A stretch of 64,000 nt of DNA from NCBI RefSeq assembly GCF_036967215.1, contig NZ_CP146016.1, positions 2,295,337-2,359,336 of the forward strand, given 5' to 3'. A program made the translations under genes and the position numbers. Source of the DNA: Sulfolobus tengchongensis. Its GTDB lineage: Archaea; Thermoproteota; Thermoprotei_A; Sulfolobales; Sulfolobaceae. Position 1 is the stretch's first letter; the number at the start of each line of letters is the position of its first letter. This document shows positions 19,357 through 30,989 of the stretch, piece by piece. The notes beneath the pieces were generated by a model. That model was not told the origin of the DNA. It made no database searches and saw only the letters and a list, made by a program, of their open reading frames with translations.

Positions 19357-20380
19357 CAATTTGAATCAAACCCTCCTTCTTTAATTGGGGCAGAAAATAT
19401 CTACTAGTATAGAGTTTGTCTCTTTCTTTTAGTACTATAATTTTATCTCTTCTTATCTTTTGAAGCTGCAAAAGTATTAGTTGTGCTAACAAGGGAGAAT
19501 TAAAATTAGTTACTTCTATAATGTAATACGTTTGTTTCGTATCTACCAAATTTACTGAGAACCCCTTAGAAAAAGTCTGTCTGAATCTGTTTATTAGTAT
19601 CTCAGCGTAGGAAGATGATAATCCGAGTTGCATTAATTCTGTACTTCCTATAGTATCAAATGAGTATATTAGCGCAAATGTCAATTCCAGTAAATCATAA
19701 TCTAGATAGAAAATCCTATCCGCTATTATGTCATCTCTAGTGAACTTAGGGTTTTCCTTTACTATTGCAGAAATTATTTTAAAAAGTAATGTGTTTAGTT
19801 GATTTTCATTAAGATCTTCTAATTTGGATATCTCATTAGCATTTATTTCTTTTATAAGATTTAGTGTATTTTCTCTGTTTCCAGTTATGTTAGGAATATA
19901 AGGATCTAACGAAAACATTAATGATAGGAATAACGGTAAGTGTTTATATCCGGGAATTCTAAGATTTTTCTCGAAAAACAAGCCAAATTTTTCTAACTCT
20001 TTTAGCATAGATAGTTCCCACTCTGATAAGGATCTTCTATCTATTGTCATAGAGGTTAATATACAAGAGACTATAGGTAATATGTCATCAGTATTTATTG
20101 ACAAATACGAACAATACGAATTTTGACCTAAAAAGTACCTTTTTTTATTTTTATTGTCAATTATCCATTTGCCGTTAGCATCAAATTTAAGTTGTATTTC
20201 ACATTCTTCTGATTGATACGAGATCATAAAAGCATTTTTTATGTTTTTTGAAATAATATATGAGAACAATAGAGGTTCTAACGAATAATATGTAGAAATG
20301 CAGAGATAGTCTTTTAAGTAAAGGTTTCTAACAACTTCCCTTATTTCTTGATTGTTAGGCTCTCCTAAGAATACTTCCAT
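19325..20380 (-). CDS. Cdc45/RecJ-like replication protein (RecJdbh type)
   Basis: A 351-residue protein with no DHH catalytic motif. By length, content and gene neighbourhood it corresponds to the Sulfolobus protein known as RecJdbh or Cdc45, which binds GINS and stimulates the MCM helicase. I infer this mainly from gene order (next to pcc1, a membrane protein, an E1-like enzyme and transketolase) and from the RecJ-like C-terminal part. Two ATG starts are possible: 20410 overlaps the upstream gene by 28 bp, while 20380 follows its stop after 2 bp and is preferred. Confidence 0.65.
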   Translation of the reverse strand: MEVFLGEPNNQEIREVVRNLYLKDYLCISTYYSLEPLLFSYIISKNIKNAFMISYQSEECEIQLKFDANGKWIIDNKNKKRYFLGQNSYCSYLSINTDDILPIVSCILTSMTIDRRSLSEWELSMLKELEKFGLFFEKNLRIPGYKHLPLFLSLMFSLDPYIPNITGNRENTLNLIKEINANEISKLEDLNENQLNTLLFKIISAIVKENPKFTRDDIIADRIFYLDYDLLELTFALIYSFDTIGSTELMQLGLSSSYAEILINRFRQTFSKGFSVNLVDTKQTYYIIEVTNFNSPLLAQLILLQLQKIRRDKIIVLKERDKLYTSRYFLPQLKKEGLIQIDDRTKALVGM

Positions 20381-20382
20381 CA

Positions 20383-21279
20383 CTATCTCTTTAGAATTTC
20401 TTTTGACCATTTTTTAAGTTCTTCAAAGCTCATATCCTTAAAGAATACGAATCCTATAATATTTGCTACTATATAATTTAGTCTCGTTAAAAATACGTAT
20501 GAAGGATTTAGAAATATTGACAAAGCTAATTCTCCAACAATAGCTGCAGATGGTATTGGAATTAAAGTTGATACTTGATATAAAAATGCAATAAATATTG
20601 ATAATAAAATATTATGTGTTATATAATAAAAATATCCTCCATAACAAGTGAAACTAAGTGCACCAATTAAAATATAAAACGTGAAATCCTTAGTGGTACC
20701 TTGTTTAAGGTACTGTTTAAATTCTATATAATCTGCTACAATTCTTTCCATTTTTATTATCTTAAATATGAACTGTTCCACTTTATTTACCTTATTATGC
20801 TGTAAATAGAAGTAAGAAAGAGCAGCAGCCCACCCAGCTATATTAGATATCACTACTAATATAAATATAAGTTCTAAGGGGTTAAAATACAGAGGAAGAA
20901 ATAAAATATACCCAAAGCATATTGCAAGTACATCTATTGATCCCACAAGAATTGAAAAACTAAACGATTGCCTTAAATTTAATCCATGCTTATTATAAAC
21001 TAAACTTCTGACTAATTCTTGCCCAGCCCACCCGGGTATTAGCAAACCAATTGAGTTGCCTAATAATCTGGCTTTTAAAGTTACATCTACTCTAAGTTTA
21101 GTTAATAGCGAATCTTTGATCGATATTATAAAATTTTGAACTATATAAGTTAAAAGAAATAGAAGAAAAAATCTCGGATCTTCAGATAGTACATGCAATA
21201 TGTTAATTTTAAATATGAATGCGTAAACTGCAACAACTATAAATGGCAAAACTATTGCTGCAATATACTTCTTATCCAT
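20383..21279 (-). CDS. Flippase-like/LPG-synthase family membrane protein
   Basis: 298 residues with about 8 membrane helices. The arrangement, with IPGWAGQELVRSLVY near residues 82-96 and the late TLIPIPSAAIVGELALSIF helix, resembles the lysylphosphatidylglycerol synthase/UPF0104 family, whose archaeal members (AglD-like) are tied to lipid or glycan transfer. The substrate is unknown. Its ATG overlaps the E1-like gene stop by one base. Confidence 0.6.
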   Translation of the reverse strand: MDKKYIAAIVLPFIVVAVYAFIFKINILHVLSEDPRFFLLFLLTYIVQNFIISIKDSLLTKLRVDVTLKARLLGNSIGLLIPGWAGQELVRSLVYNKHGLNLRQSFSFSILVGSIDVLAICFGYILFLPLYFNPLELIFILVVISNIAGWAAALSYFYLQHNKVNKVEQFIFKIIKMERIVADYIEFKQYLKQGTTKDFTFYILIGALSFTCYGGYFYYITHNILLSIFIAFLYQVSTLIPIPSAAIVGELALSIFLNPSYVFLTRLNYIVANIIGFVFFKDMSFEELKKWSKEILKR

Positions 21280-22157
21280 TATCTTCCCCTTTTCTCAAAA
21301 CAACCCACATTAGGGTAGCATAAGAGTATACTACCCATACTTTTTGAGATTTCGGGTTTATCTATATCCAGCACTTGTAGATTAGTTCTAAAAATTCCAC
21401 ATTTAGGTTTCCTTATCTTCTGATTTAAAAATGGAAACTCATTTAACGAGCATGCCTTACATCTACTATTCTTCTCTACCTTTATTTTTTCCACATTTAT
21501 GTTTCTAGAGTCTATATAGTACAATGAATAATCTGGCATTCCCCTTAAGTGATTGAGCATAAGATTAACTTGCAGCGTTGCAGTTAATTCCACTATCAGT
21601 GGCGTAGCACCTACAACATCACACATATTTCCGGTTTCTTCATCGTCTTCGGAATAGTTAATAAAGCATGACAAGCAAGAAGTTTCATTAGGTACTATTA
21701 ATTTCGCAGAACCATATTCTCCATTTATTCCTCCATAAATTAAAATTTTCTTCATCTTTACTGCAGCATCATTTAGTAAAAGTTTATAATATAGATTATC
21801 TAATGCATCGAATATATAATCCTTATCGGAAAGTATATTCTCAATATTTCTTTCATCAATAACATCTATAGTATGATTTACTTTAATTGAGGAATTTATA
21901 AGGGAAAGCTTTTTTGAGCAAACTTCAGCTTTGGGTTTACCTATATCATTTTCGTCAAAGAGATGAACCCTATGTAAGTTAGTTATATCTACTACATCAG
22001 CGTCAATAACTGTTATTTCTCCAACTCCTAACCTTGTTAAAAGTTCAGCTATAACTGTACCCAAAGCTCCACATCCTGCAATTAGGACTTTCAGCTCGCC
22101 TAGTTTCTGTTGTGTCTCTAATCCTAGAGCTAAGAGCTGTCTTGAGTATCTTTCCAC
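21279..22157 (-). CDS. E1-like ThiF/MoeB/UbaA-family adenylyltransferase
   Basis: 292 residues from a GTG start. It adenylates the C-terminal Gly of ubiquitin-like sulfur carriers. It has a Rossmann GCGALG (about 28-33), an IDADVVDITNLHR nucleotide site, the zinc pairs Cys161/Cys164 and Cys233/Cys236, and Cys179 (NMCD) at the expected catalytic position. The frame is open for 55 more codons, but the start at 22157 (ERYSRQLL follows) fits the family and lies about 26 bp from a TATA box at 22180-22188. Its likely partner is the GG-tailed protein at 9695-9946. Confidence 0.9.
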   Translation of the reverse strand: MERYSRQLLALGLETQQKLGELKVLIAGCGALGTVIAELLTRLGVGEITVIDADVVDITNLHRVHLFDENDIGKPKAEVCSKKLSLINSSIKVNHTIDVIDERNIENILSDKDYIFDALDNLYYKLLLNDAAVKMKKILIYGGINGEYGSAKLIVPNETSCLSCFINYSEDDEETGNMCDVVGATPLIVELTATLQVNLMLNHLRGMPDYSLYYIDSRNINVEKIKVEKNSRCKACSLNEFPFLNQKIRKPKCGIFRTNLQVLDIDKPEISKSMGSILLCYPNVGCFEKRGR

Positions 22158-22179
22158 AAAAATATAATGTACAATAATC

Positions 22180-22188
22180 TTTAAAAAT
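22180..22188 (-). promoter_or_regulatory. TATA box of the E1-like gene
   Basis: Read on the minus strand, TTTTTAAAG lies about 26 bp before the GTG at 22157. This indicates a leaderless transcript and settles the start against the longer open frame that runs into the divergent transketolase gene. Confidence 0.6.
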
Positions 22189-22227
22189 AAGTGTTTCTTA
22201 GTAAATCTGGGGTTTGATGTTGTTCCA

Positions 22228-23049
22228 ATGGAAAAAGGTGGAAGTGATGGAGCTCCAATATCAATAGAAGAACTAAACAAATTAAGACAAATAGCTGAAA
22301 AAGCGAGAAGAAATGTCATCAAAATGCTATTTTACGATCAAACGATACATGTAGGTTCTTCTCTAAGTAGTATAGAAATATTAACTACTTTAATATTTAA
22401 ATATATAAGACTAGATTCAAACTTAGTGAATAAAGATTGGTTAATTTTAAGTAAAGGCCATGCTGCGCCTGCTCTCTATGCCGTTTTAGCTGAAAAGGGA
22501 TATATAAAGGAGGAAGAGTTATGGAGAATCCAAGATATTACGGGCTTATTGCAAGGTCACCCAGAGACTTTCATTCCGGGAGTAGATATGTCAACAGGAA
22601 GCCTAGGTCAAGGTTTAAGTTTTGGGATAGGAGTAGCTACTGGTATCAAAATGGCTAATGGAACTGGAAGGGTTTATGTCATAATGGGTGATGGCGAACA
22701 AGATGAGGGAGAAATATGGGAAGCAATGACACATGCGGTTACTAGAAATTTAGATAACCTAATTGCATTTATAGAAATGAATAATTTCCAGTTAGATGGC
22801 TCCACGGATGAGATAAAGCCTAAGAGTTTCTTACCTAAGGTCTGGGAAGCGGTTGGGTGGAAAGTATTAAGTTGCGATGGTCACGATTTTATTAGTATTA
22901 GTAATGCTATTAATGAAGCTTTTAAAGCAAATAAACCAGTAGTTATATTTGCTAATACCGTGAGGGGAAAGGGATTTCCCGCGATAGAAAATACACATAA
23001 ACAGAGGTCTAGTCCAGATGATGCAAGGAAATATCTACTCAATGCGTGA
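22228..23049 (+). CDS. Transketolase, N-terminal subunit
   Basis: 273 residues carrying the thiamine-diphosphate domain: [11 protein letters not shown], the [15 protein letters not shown] segment, and the metal/TPP motif [13 protein letters not shown]. Split transketolases are normal in archaea. With the next gene it supplies erythrose 4-phosphate, a precursor of the shikimate pathway encoded just downstream. First gene of the aromatic operon. It diverges from the E1-like gene. Confidence 0.94.
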   Translation: MEKGGSDGAPISIEELNKLRQIAEKARRNVIKMLFYDQTIHVGSSLSSIEILTTLIFKYIRLDSNLVNKDWLILSKGHAAPALYAVLAEKGYIKEEELWRIQDITGLLQGHPETFIPGVDMSTGSLGQGLSFGIGVATGIKMANGTGRVYVIMGDGEQDEGEIWEAMTHAVTRNLDNLIAFIEMNNFQLDGSTDEIKPKSFLPKVWEAVGWKVLSCDGHDFISISNAINEAFKANKPVVIFANTVRGKGFPAIENTHKQRSSPDDARKYLLNA

Positions 23050-23959
23050 AACTTTCGGAAGGTTACTAGCAGAATTAGGAGATCAAAATAAGGATTTAAT
23101 AGTAATAACTGCTGACGTAGGGGATTCTACTAGAGCGTCATATTTTAGGGAGAAATTTAAAGACAGATACTTTAACGTTGGTATATCGGAACAAGATATG
23201 GTGAACTTTGCAGCTGGATTAGCAGCTATAGGTAAGAAACCAGCTATAGTTAATTTCGGAATGTTTTTAATGAGGGCTTGGGAACAAATAAGAAATAGCA
23301 TAGCTAGGATGAATTTAGATGTTAAAATGTTTGTAACTCATACTGGCTATAGCGATCATGGTGATGGTTCTAGCCATCAAGTTCTTGAAGATATAGCATT
23401 AATGAGAGTACTCCCAAATATGAAGGTGATAGTTCCTGCTGATCCTAAAGATATAGAAAGAAGTTTGCCAGTTATAATAAATCAGGAAAGAGGTCCGTTG
23501 TATTATAGAATGGGTAGAGAGTACTCTCCACCGATTACCACAGGTCAAGATTATGAATTTAAGGTAGGTAAAGCATATATAATTAGAGAAGGAAGCGATT
23601 TAGCTATAATGGGTGCTGGTGTAGTTTTATGGGATGCGTTAAAAGCTGCAGAAGAGCTAGAGAAATTAGGTATTAGCGTCGCTGTGATAAATTTATTCTC
23701 TATAAAACCCATAGACGAGGATACTATAGAATATTATGCTAGAAAAACGGGTAAAATAATCACAATTGAAGAGCATAGTATATATGGAGGAATAGGATCT
23801 GCAGTAGCAGAGGTGACAGCAAAGCGTTATCCAGTGCCTATAAGGTTTATAGGTGCAACTACATTTGGAAGATCTGCTAGAAGTCAAAGAGATCTACTAG
23901 ACTACTATAATATAAACTATAAAACTATTATAAGAGAGGCTATTGATTTATTGAAGTAG
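23018..23959 (+). CDS. Transketolase, C-terminal subunit
   Basis: About 305-313 residues with the pyrimidine-binding domain ([38 protein letters not shown]) and the C-terminal transketolase domain. It overlaps the N-terminal subunit gene. The start may be the ATG at 23018 or, closer to the usual MRExFG beginning, the ATG at 23042, which overlaps by only 8 bp. The next gene starts on the base after its stop codon. Confidence 0.94.
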   Translation: MMQGNIYSMRETFGRLLAELGDQNKDLIVITADVGDSTRASYFREKFKDRYFNVGISEQDMVNFAAGLAAIGKKPAIVNFGMFLMRAWEQIRNSIARMNLDVKMFVTHTGYSDHGDGSSHQVLEDIALMRVLPNMKVIVPADPKDIERSLPVIINQERGPLYYRMGREYSPPITTGQDYEFKVGKAYIIREGSDLAIMGAGVVLWDALKAAEELEKLGISVAVINLFSIKPIDEDTIEYYARKTGKIITIEEHSIYGGIGSAVAEVTAKRYPVPIRFIGATTFGRSARSQRDLLDYYNINYKTIIREAIDLLK

Positions 23960-24997
23960 ATGAGTGAGGAATTAATAAGATTAAGAGAGGAGATAGATAA
24001 AGTTGATGAGCAGTTAGTAAAATTGCTTGCATATAGGTTAGAATTATCTAGAAAAATAGGGAAAATAAAATCAAATTCCAACATTAGCGTTACTGATGAG
24101 AATAGAGAAATAAAAGTTAAGGAGAAATGGTTAGTTAATGCAAGGAAGTATAATATTCCTGATAGTCTAGTTGAATCAATATTACCCTTAATTTTTTCAT
24201 ACTCTAAGTTAATGCAAATTAATCCGGGGGAAAAGGAGAAAGTAGTTATTTATGGATATGGCGGAATGGCTAAGTCACTTGCTTCCATTATTTCTTTAGC
24301 TGGTCATGAATTAGCCATTACTGGAAGAGATCTAAATAAAGCTGAGATATTAGCAAGTCAATTTAAATGTGTAAGTATGAACTATTCACAAGCTATAAAT
24401 TGGGGAGATATAATTATATTAGCGATACCGCCAGATATAATTATAAATAATTTAAATGAATTCTTTTCCAATAAACTTAAAGATAAGATACTTATTGATA
24501 TTAGTTCATCTAAATCTATAATTTTCAGATATTTAGAGGAGTTATCTAAAAAAATAGGTTTTAAATACGTTTCTACTCATCCTTTATTTGGTCCAATAGA
24601 ATATCCGATAGGAGAAAAAATAGTCATTATTCCCTCTCAAACTAGCTCTAAAGATGATCTAGCAAGAATTGAGAATTTCTGGAGAAAGGTTGGCCTAGTT
24701 CCAGTTATAACTGACGTAGATACACATGAGAAAGCTATGGCTGTAGTTCAAGTTTTGACACATTATTATCTATTAGGACTAAATAATTCAATAGAAATAT
24801 TATCCAATGAGTTAAGTGTTGATTTTAGTAATTTTTATACAACAAATTTCAAGGAGATTAACAAGATATTAAGGAGAATTAAAGACCTTAAAGAGGTAAT
24901 TCTTGAGATACAAAAACAAAATCCTTATGCTTATAAGGCAAGAAACATAGGTTTAGAGGAGCTTAAAAAAATTAAAGAAGAACTAGATGGAGGTTAA
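23960..24997 (+). CDS. tyrA: Chorismate mutase/prephenate dehydrogenase fusion
   Basis: 345 residues. Residues 1-85 are an AroQ-type chorismate mutase helix bundle (LREEIDKVDEQLVKLLAYRLELSRKIG). Residues about 93-345 are a NAD(P)-dependent prephenate dehydrogenase (VVIYGYGGMAKSLASII, HPLFGP, and a helical dimer domain). Together they turn chorismate into 4-hydroxyphenylpyruvate for tyrosine. It is placed before the pathway to chorismate, with no gap after transketolase. Confidence 0.92.
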   Translation: MSEELIRLREEIDKVDEQLVKLLAYRLELSRKIGKIKSNSNISVTDENREIKVKEKWLVNARKYNIPDSLVESILPLIFSYSKLMQINPGEKEKVVIYGYGGMAKSLASIISLAGHELAITGRDLNKAEILASQFKCVSMNYSQAINWGDIIILAIPPDIIINNLNEFFSNKLKDKILIDISSSKSIIFRYLEELSKKIGFKYVSTHPLFGPIEYPIGEKIVIIPSQTSSKDDLARIENFWRKVGLVPVITDVDTHEKAMAVVQVLTHYYLLGLNNSIEILSNELSVDFSNFYTTNFKEINKILRRIKDLKEVILEIQKQNPYAYKARNIGLEELKKIKEELDGG

Positions 24998-25002
24998 ATA
25001 GT

Positions 25003-25998
25003 ATGATCCTATATATTTTAAAAGATAAAAGCGACTTCTCAACGTTAAAAGAGAAGTTAAATCAGAATTCGGCGTCTTATAAGGTATTAAGTTTGTATGG
25101 TAAGAATTTAGTGTTAGCATGGCCAGATCAAAATGTAAAAAGTATCAGTGATGACAGCATAGAAATAAAAGTTGAAGTTAAGAAACCTTACATTCTTGCA
25201 AGCAATGATTGGAAAAAACAGCCTACGATAGTTAATGTGAAAGACGTTGAAATAGGTGGCAATAAAGTTGTAATTGCGGCTGGTCCTTGTGCAGTAGAAA
25301 GTGAAGAACAAGTACTTACTACTGCTAAAGCTGTTAAAAGAGCTGGTGCGTCATTACTTAGAGGAGGTGCATATAAACCTAGAACAAGTCCATATTCATT
25401 TCAAGGTTTAGGGGATGAAGGAGTAAAGATTTTGAGGAGAGTAGGCGATGAAGTTGGTTTACCTATCGTAACAGAGATAATGGATACTAGAGATTCGCCA
25501 ATATTTAAGCAATATGTCGATATGATACAAATTGGAGCCAGAAATGCACAGAACTTCTCCCTCCTCAAGGAAGTAGGCCAGTTAGGCAAACCCGTACTAT
25601 TGAAGCGAGGAATGGGTAATACAGTAGAAGAGTGGCTTCAGGCAGCTGAGTACATTTTACTAGAAGGAAATGGTAATGTAGTGCTATGTGAAAGAGGTAT
25701 AAGGACCTTTGAAAGATCAACAAGATTTACATTAGATATAGGCGGAATGGTAGCAGCTAAATTAATGACACATTTACCTATTTGTGCAGATCCAAGTCAT
25801 CCAGCTGGCAGGAGAGAGCTAGTACATTCATTAGCATTAGCTGCGGTAGCTGCAGGTGCCGATATGCTATTAATAGAAGTTCATCCAACACCCGAAAAGG
25901 CACTAAGTGATGCTGAGCAACAACTAACTCTGGAATCTTTTGAGGTCTTAGTTAATAGAATTAGAGATCTAACAAGAGCTTTAGGTAGAGATGTATGA
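25003..25998 (+). CDS. aroF: 3-deoxy-7-phosphoheptulonate (DAHP) synthase
   Basis: 331 residues, type I-beta. It condenses phosphoenolpyruvate with erythrose 4-phosphate, the entry to the shikimate pathway. A ferredoxin-like regulatory domain fills residues 1 to about 70. The barrel has [36 protein letters not shown] and [11 protein letters not shown], the metal and substrate ligands of the family. The N-terminal domain is typically involved in allosteric control by aromatic amino acids, which is inferred here. It overlaps aroB by 4 bp. Confidence 0.95.
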   Translation: MILYILKDKSDFSTLKEKLNQNSASYKVLSLYGKNLVLAWPDQNVKSISDDSIEIKVEVKKPYILASNDWKKQPTIVNVKDVEIGGNKVVIAAGPCAVESEEQVLTTAKAVKRAGASLLRGGAYKPRTSPYSFQGLGDEGVKILRRVGDEVGLPIVTEIMDTRDSPIFKQYVDMIQIGARNAQNFSLLKEVGQLGKPVLLKRGMGNTVEEWLQAAEYILLEGNGNVVLCERGIRTFERSTRFTLDIGGMVAAKLMTHLPICADPSHPAGRRELVHSLALAAVAAGADMLLIEVHPTPEKALSDAEQQLTLESFEVLVNRIRDLTRALGRDV

Positions 25999-27056
25999 GA
26001 GAAGTTACAGAAAATATTTGTTGTTCTGAGGTTAAAGTGGTAATAGGTGAGGGTTCTCTTTCTAAATTGCTTGATATAAAAGATCATAAAATTGGGGTTA
26101 TATATTCAAAGAAATTAAATATAGATAATGTTATTAAGTATCTATCAGATCCTTATCTAATTTCAATTGAAGATGGAGAGAATGCAAAAGATCTATCTAA
26201 TATAATGCTATTAGTGAATGAACTGTTCGAAAGGAATTTTGATAGGAGTGATTATATTATTGCCGTAGGTGGTGGAACTGTAACAGACATTGCAGGGTTT
26301 GTTGCATCAATATATCTAAGAGGAATAAATCTAGTAAACGTACCAACTACGTTTTTAGGTATGGTAGATGCTGCAATAGGAGGTAAAAATGGAGTAAATT
26401 TTAATAATATAAAGAATATTATTGGAACATTTTATCAACCCACTATGATAATTTCTGATCTAACATTTTTGGAAACCTTGCCAACAGAAGAACTAAAGAA
26501 AGGATTAGCAGAAGTAATTAAATATGGTTTAACGTTAGATAAGGAATTATATGACTTCCTATCTCTAAATAAAGATGAAGTATTAAATAAAGATAAGTTA
26601 GTTTTAGAGGAGTTAATTTATAGATCCACAATCGATAAACTTGCAGTTGTGAAGGAAGATGAGAGAGAGACGAGAGGTATACGTATAGTATTGAATTTTG
26701 GACATACAATTGGACACGCGATAGAGGCTGGTTCTGGATTTAAAGTTCCACATGGTTATGCTATTTCAGTAGGGATGGTGTGCGAAGCGAAGATAGCAGA
26801 GGAGTTAGGTTATGCAGAAGAGGGAGTTGTTGAAGATGTATTATGGCTGTTGCAATTGTATGGTTTACCTTATGATATTTCACAGATAGATGCCCCGCTA
26901 GATTTAAAAACTGCGTTAAACGCTATCGAGATGGATAAAAAACATAGAAGGAACGTTATCTTGATGCCTTTTCCTACAAGAATTGGCAATTGGAAGAAAG
27001 TTGAGGTACCCTTAAATGTGATTAAGGGGTTTGCTGAACAATGTTTGACGAAATAA
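25995..27056 (+). CDS. aroB: 3-dehydroquinate synthase
   Basis: 353 residues. It cyclises DAHP to 3-dehydroquinate with catalytic NAD. Diagnostic stretches: [48 protein letters not shown] and the histidine-bearing [12 protein letters not shown]. It starts within the stop of aroF (ATGA overlap) and overlaps aroE by 16 bp. Confidence 0.95.
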   Translation: MREVTENICCSEVKVVIGEGSLSKLLDIKDHKIGVIYSKKLNIDNVIKYLSDPYLISIEDGENAKDLSNIMLLVNELFERNFDRSDYIIAVGGGTVTDIAGFVASIYLRGINLVNVPTTFLGMVDAAIGGKNGVNFNNIKNIIGTFYQPTMIISDLTFLETLPTEELKKGLAEVIKYGLTLDKELYDFLSLNKDEVLNKDKLVLEELIYRSTIDKLAVVKEDERETRGIRIVLNFGHTIGHAIEAGSGFKVPHGYAISVGMVCEAKIAEELGYAEEGVVEDVLWLLQLYGLPYDISQIDAPLDLKTALNAIEMDKKHRRNVILMPFPTRIGNWKKVEVPLNVIKGFAEQCLTK

Positions 27057-27847
27057 ATTATGATACTAAACTTTTTGGTTTGATAGGTAAGGATATAAAA
27101 TATACTTTATCGCCATATATTCATAATTTTTCCTTTAGATCTTTGGGAGTTAATGCAGTATATTTAGTTTTTGACATGAATGAAGATAGATTTGAACGAA
27201 GTATAGATGGCTTACTAGAGATAGCTGAAGGCCTAAACGTCACTATACCATATAAGGAAAAAGTTATGAAACATTTAGATAGAACAGATCTATTATCTTC
27301 ACGAATACAAGCTGTGAATACAATATACAAAAGGGAGGGATATAATACTGATTATGTAGCGGTAAAAAATTTAGTTATAAAAAAGGTTGAGAATATATCA
27401 GGCTTCGAGTGCTATATATATGGCGCTGGCGGTGCAGCAAAAGCTGCAGCTTTTGCATTAGCTGAAATGGGATGCACTATTAATATTATAAATAGAACTA
27501 AAGCCAGAGCGCAAGAATTAAAAACCTTACTGAATAAGAATGGTTTTGAAGCGTTAATTAAGGAAAAATGTGAGAAAGACAATAATTTAGTTCTAGTTAA
27601 CAGTACTCCGGATCCAAATGTAGTTGCTGAAGAATGCGTGAAGAAATCTAATTTGGTAATAGAATTTGTTTATAAACCAGTGGAGACTGAATTGATTAAA
27701 AAAGCGAAGAAGTATGGAATTAAATATATAAATGGGTTAGAAATTTTAGTAAATCAGGCCGTAGAAGCGGAAAAGATATGGTTTAATAAAAGTGTTCCAG
27801 ATGAAAAGATTATAGAGTATCTTTATGCCAGGAAACTCGTTTGGTAA
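27041..27847 (+). CDS. aroE: Shikimate dehydrogenase
   Basis: 268 residues. It reduces 3-dehydroshikimate with NADPH. It has the substrate site SPYIHNFSF, the catalytic Lys in [10 protein letters not shown], the Rossmann [14 protein letters not shown] and the NADP-binding INRTKARA. The overlap with aroC is 23 bp. Confidence 0.94.
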   Translation: MFDEINYDTKLFGLIGKDIKYTLSPYIHNFSFRSLGVNAVYLVFDMNEDRFERSIDGLLEIAEGLNVTIPYKEKVMKHLDRTDLLSSRIQAVNTIYKREGYNTDYVAVKNLVIKKVENISGFECYIYGAGGAAKAAAFALAEMGCTINIINRTKARAQELKTLLNKNGFEALIKEKCEKDNNLVLVNSTPDPNVVAEECVKKSNLVIEFVYKPVETELIKKAKKYGIKYINGLEILVNQAVEAEKIWFNKSVPDEKIIEYLYARKLVW

Positions 27848-28997
27848 GATATTTAGGATAACTACATTTGGAGAGAGTCATGGTCCTGCAGTAGGTGTAG
27901 TAATAGATGGGGTACCAGCTGGTTTACCATTAAGTACAGAAGATATTAAGTTTGAACTGGAATTTAGAAGACCAGGAAGGTTATATGTATCGGGTAGAAG
28001 AGAAAAAGACGAACCAGAAATACTAAGTGGGATCTTTAACAATAGAACTACCGGATCTCCAATAGCTGTGATAGTGAGAAACTCTGACGTGATATCCAGT
28101 CTATATGAGGAAGTTAAGTATAAACCTAGGCCTGGCCATGCTGATCTACCCTATATTATGAAGTATGGTTACGAAAATTGGGACTATAGAGGAGGTGGGA
28201 GATCTAGTGCTAGAGAAACAGTAGGTAGAGTAATTGCTGGAGCTGTGGCAAAGAAACTGCTCATGTTAACTAACACGTGGATAGCAGGTCATCTCAGGAG
28301 TTTAGGACCAGAAGAATTAAAGGAGGAAATATCATTCGAGGAGGTCCTATGTTCAAAATATAGCCCGGTAAGAGCTAGTAAAAAAGAGTTAGAAGAGAAA
28401 TTTGAAGCTCTAGTAAAAAAGGCCATGCAAGAAGGAGATAGTTATGGAGGCGTAGCTGAAATAGTAGTTAAAAATTCCCCTGTAGGTTTAGGAGAACCAG
28501 TTTTCGATAAAATAAAAGCTGATTTAGCTAAAGCAATAATGTCAATTCCTGCTGTATTAGGCTTTGAATATGGATTAGGTTTTAATGCAAGTAAAATGAA
28601 AGGAAGTGAAGCTAATGACGAAATTGTAAAAAAAGATAACAGACTTGGATGGAAATATAATTATGCTGGTGGTATTTTGGGTGGATTAACTAATGGGGAA
28701 GATATAGTGCTAAGGTGTGTATTTAAGCCAACTAGTTCAATTAGAAAACCCCAAAAAACAGTGGATTTAAGGAACTTAGAAGAGACCACAATATCAGTAA
28801 TTGGAAGACATGATCCAGCTGTTGCAATTAGGGGAGTAGCTGTGGTTGAATCAATGGTTGCAATAACTTTAGTTGATCACGCAATGAGAGCAGGATACAT
28901 TCCCTCAGTTAGACTTACAGAAGATCAAATTAGTGTAATCCAACAACGTTGGGAGAGGTATGTGAACTCATGCAAGCCTATGGCGGGATCTCAGTAG
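27825..28997 (+). CDS. aroC: Chorismate synthase
   Basis: 390 residues. It performs the FMN-dependent trans-1,4 elimination of EPSP to chorismate. Signature stretches: [12 protein letters not shown] near the N-terminus, [23 protein letters not shown] and the late [12 protein letters not shown]. It precedes aroK, which starts inside its last 28 bp. Confidence 0.96.
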   Translation: MPGNSFGKIFRITTFGESHGPAVGVVIDGVPAGLPLSTEDIKFELEFRRPGRLYVSGRREKDEPEILSGIFNNRTTGSPIAVIVRNSDVISSLYEEVKYKPRPGHADLPYIMKYGYENWDYRGGGRSSARETVGRVIAGAVAKKLLMLTNTWIAGHLRSLGPEELKEEISFEEVLCSKYSPVRASKKELEEKFEALVKKAMQEGDSYGGVAEIVVKNSPVGLGEPVFDKIKADLAKAIMSIPAVLGFEYGLGFNASKMKGSEANDEIVKKDNRLGWKYNYAGGILGGLTNGEDIVLRCVFKPTSSIRKPQKTVDLRNLEETTISVIGRHDPAVAIRGVAVVESMVAITLVDHAMRAGYIPSVRLTEDQISVIQQRWERYVNSCKPMAGSQ

Positions 28998-29776
28998 TTA
29001 ATGCCTTGCCTTCTTGGTATGGCTCTTCTATGGCAGTTAATCTAAAGATTAATGTTACAATTAAAGAGGGTAAAAGAGATTACACCAAAGAAAGTGAGTT
29101 AATTAGAACTATTGTTGATTATTTTAAAGAAAAATATCTCATTCCAGATATTGTAGTAGATATTGAATCTGAGTTACCCCAAAAAAGCGGTCTAAAGAGT
29201 AGTAGTGCAGTATCTGTAGCATTAATAAGCGAGATAGCAAAGCGATATAATATAAATAACGTTAACCCTCCCATTCTGTCCGCAATTCTTTCATTAAAAG
29301 CTGGAGTCTCATATACTGGGGCATTAGATGACGCCACTTCTTCTTATTGTGGCGGAATATCATATACACACAATAAGTATTTCCAAGTAATAAAGATGGA
29401 TAATCCAAAAGACGATCTAGTTATTCTCATATTAGCAAAAGGAGGAAGACAGAAGTCAGTAAAGTTATACGAGTTAAAGAAATATAACAGTGTATTCGAA
29501 GAGATTTTTAAGATAGCTCTTAAAGATCCCTTAGTTGCAATGAAAATGAATGGTATATTGATAGCTAATATTCTAGGTTATCAACTAGATCCCATAGAAG
29601 TTTCATTAAGAAAAGGTGCGTTAGCTGCAGGCATTAGCGGGAATGGCCCATCATATTTTGCCGTAACTAAAGATGGAGAAGAAGGTCCAATATACGAAAG
29701 CCTTAAGAGATTTGGAGACGTTATTATATCTAGGCCTGTAGACCTTGATTGTAAGGATATATCCATCAAAAATTAG
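28970..29776 (+). CDS. aroK: Archaeal shikimate kinase (GHMP type)
   Basis: About 268 residues of the GHMP kinase superfamily, the archaeal non-orthologous replacement of bacterial AroK. The ATP loop [17 protein letters not shown] and the late [12 protein letters not shown] support this. The ATG at 28970 is preferred over an upstream in-frame TTG because GGGAGAGG lies about 12 bp before it. It overlaps aroC by 28 bp and aroA by 32 bp. Confidence 0.93.
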   Translation: MQAYGGISVVNALPSWYGSSMAVNLKINVTIKEGKRDYTKESELIRTIVDYFKEKYLIPDIVVDIESELPQKSGLKSSSAVSVALISEIAKRYNINNVNPPILSAILSLKAGVSYTGALDDATSSYCGGISYTHNKYFQVIKMDNPKDDLVILILAKGGRQKSVKLYELKKYNSVFEEIFKIALKDPLVAMKMNGILIANILGYQLDPIEVSLRKGALAAGISGNGPSYFAVTKDGEEGPIYESLKRFGDVIISRPVDLDCKDISIKN

Positions 29777-30989
29777 CGGAATGATAAAAGCACCACAATC
29801 AAAAAGTGTTGCCATTAGATTAATCTTTCTTTCTCTTTTTACTAGGTTGCGTCTTCGTAATCTAATTCTATCAGAAGATGTGGTAGATGCGATAAACTCA
29901 GTCAGAGCTTTAGGAGTAGAGGTAAAGGATAACTCTGAGTTTATTCCACCAAAGCATTTGGAAATTAAGGAAAAATATATAAAATTGAAAGGATCTGGTA
30001 CCACACTCAGAATGCTTATTCCGATAATCGCCGCTATAGGTGGCGAGGTAATTATTGATGCCGAGGAGAGTTTAAGAAAAAGACCAGTGAGAAGAGTTGT
30101 TGAAGCATTAAGTAATTATGGGGTATTATTTTCCTCTTTCAGCTTACCCTTGAAAATTAGTGGGAAGATAAATAACGATAGAATAAGAATTTACGGTGAC
30201 GAGAGCAGTCAATATATTTCAGGTTTAATATACGCTCTTCATATAATAAATGGAGGTATTATTGAAATTATACCACCTATTTCATCTCTAAGTTATATCT
30301 TGCTTACTGTAGATTTGTTCAACAGATTCGGGTCAGATGTTAAGATGGTCGATAACAAGATATATGTTCATCCTAATAAATTATCGGAGTTCGAGGGTGA
30401 GGTAGTAGGAGATTATGGCTTAGCTTCATTTTACGCTCTTTCAGCATTAACAAGTGGGGGAAATGTTACGATAACCAATTTATGGAAGCCAGAAAAGTAT
30501 TTTGGTGATCATAGTATAGTTGAGATATTTAGGAGAATGGGTGCAGTAAGTGAATACGAAGAAAATAAATGGTACGTTGAGGCTAGAGAAAGATACCTTC
30601 CGATAAAAATAGATATAGATGAAGCGCCAGATTTAGCTATGACGATAGCTGGAATAGCGGCCATAGCAGATGGTATAAGTGAGATTAGCAAGATTGAGAG
30701 ATTGCGAATCAAAGAAAGTGACAGGATAGAAAGTATTCAAAAAACACTTTTACTATATAATGTATTGAGTGAAGTAAAAAATAACTCAATTTTCATATTT
30801 GGAACTGATAAAAAACTGTTGAATTCTCCAGTTACGGATTGCCTAAACGATCATAGAGTTGCTATGATGTCGTCCGCTTTAGCCTTAATTAAAGGTGGTG
30901 CCATCACTTCTGCTGAATGCGTAAATAAGAGCAATCCGAATTATTGGCAAGATTTATTATCGCTTAATGCAAAGATTTCTATTGAATGA
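29745..30989 (+). CDS. aroA: EPSP synthase (3-phosphoshikimate 1-carboxyvinyltransferase)
   Basis: 414 residues in the two-domain inverted repeat fold. Seen are [11 protein letters not shown] near the N-terminus, GSGTTLRML, the RKRPVRR segment, [15 protein letters not shown] and [10 protein letters not shown]. It transfers enolpyruvate to shikimate 3-phosphate. It overlaps aroK by 32 bp and aroD by 4 bp. Confidence 0.95.
   Translation: MIVRIYPSKISGMIKAPQSKSVAIRLIFLSLFTRLRLRNLILSEDVVDAINSVRALGVEVKDNSEFIPPKHLEIKEKYIKLKGSGTTLRMLIPIIAAIGGEVIIDAEESLRKRPVRRVVEALSNYGVLFSSFSLPLKISGKINNDRIRIYGDESSQYISGLIYALHIINGGIIEIIPPISSLSYILLTVDLFNRFGSDVKMVDNKIYVHPNKLSEFEGEVVGDYGLASFYALSALTSGGNVTITNLWKPEKYFGDHSIVEIFRRMGAVSEYEENKWYVEARERYLPIKIDIDEAPDLAMTIAGIAAIADGISEISKIERLRIKESDRIESIQKTLLLYNVLSEVKNNSIFIFGTDKKLLNSPVTDCLNDHRVAMMSSALALIKGGAITSAECVNKSNPNYWQDLLSLNAKISIE

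Noticed and set aside
22158-22322. N-terminal extension of the E1-like protein
   Set aside because: The extension is antisense to the transketolase start and contains the TATA box of the gene; the family starts at ERYSRQ.
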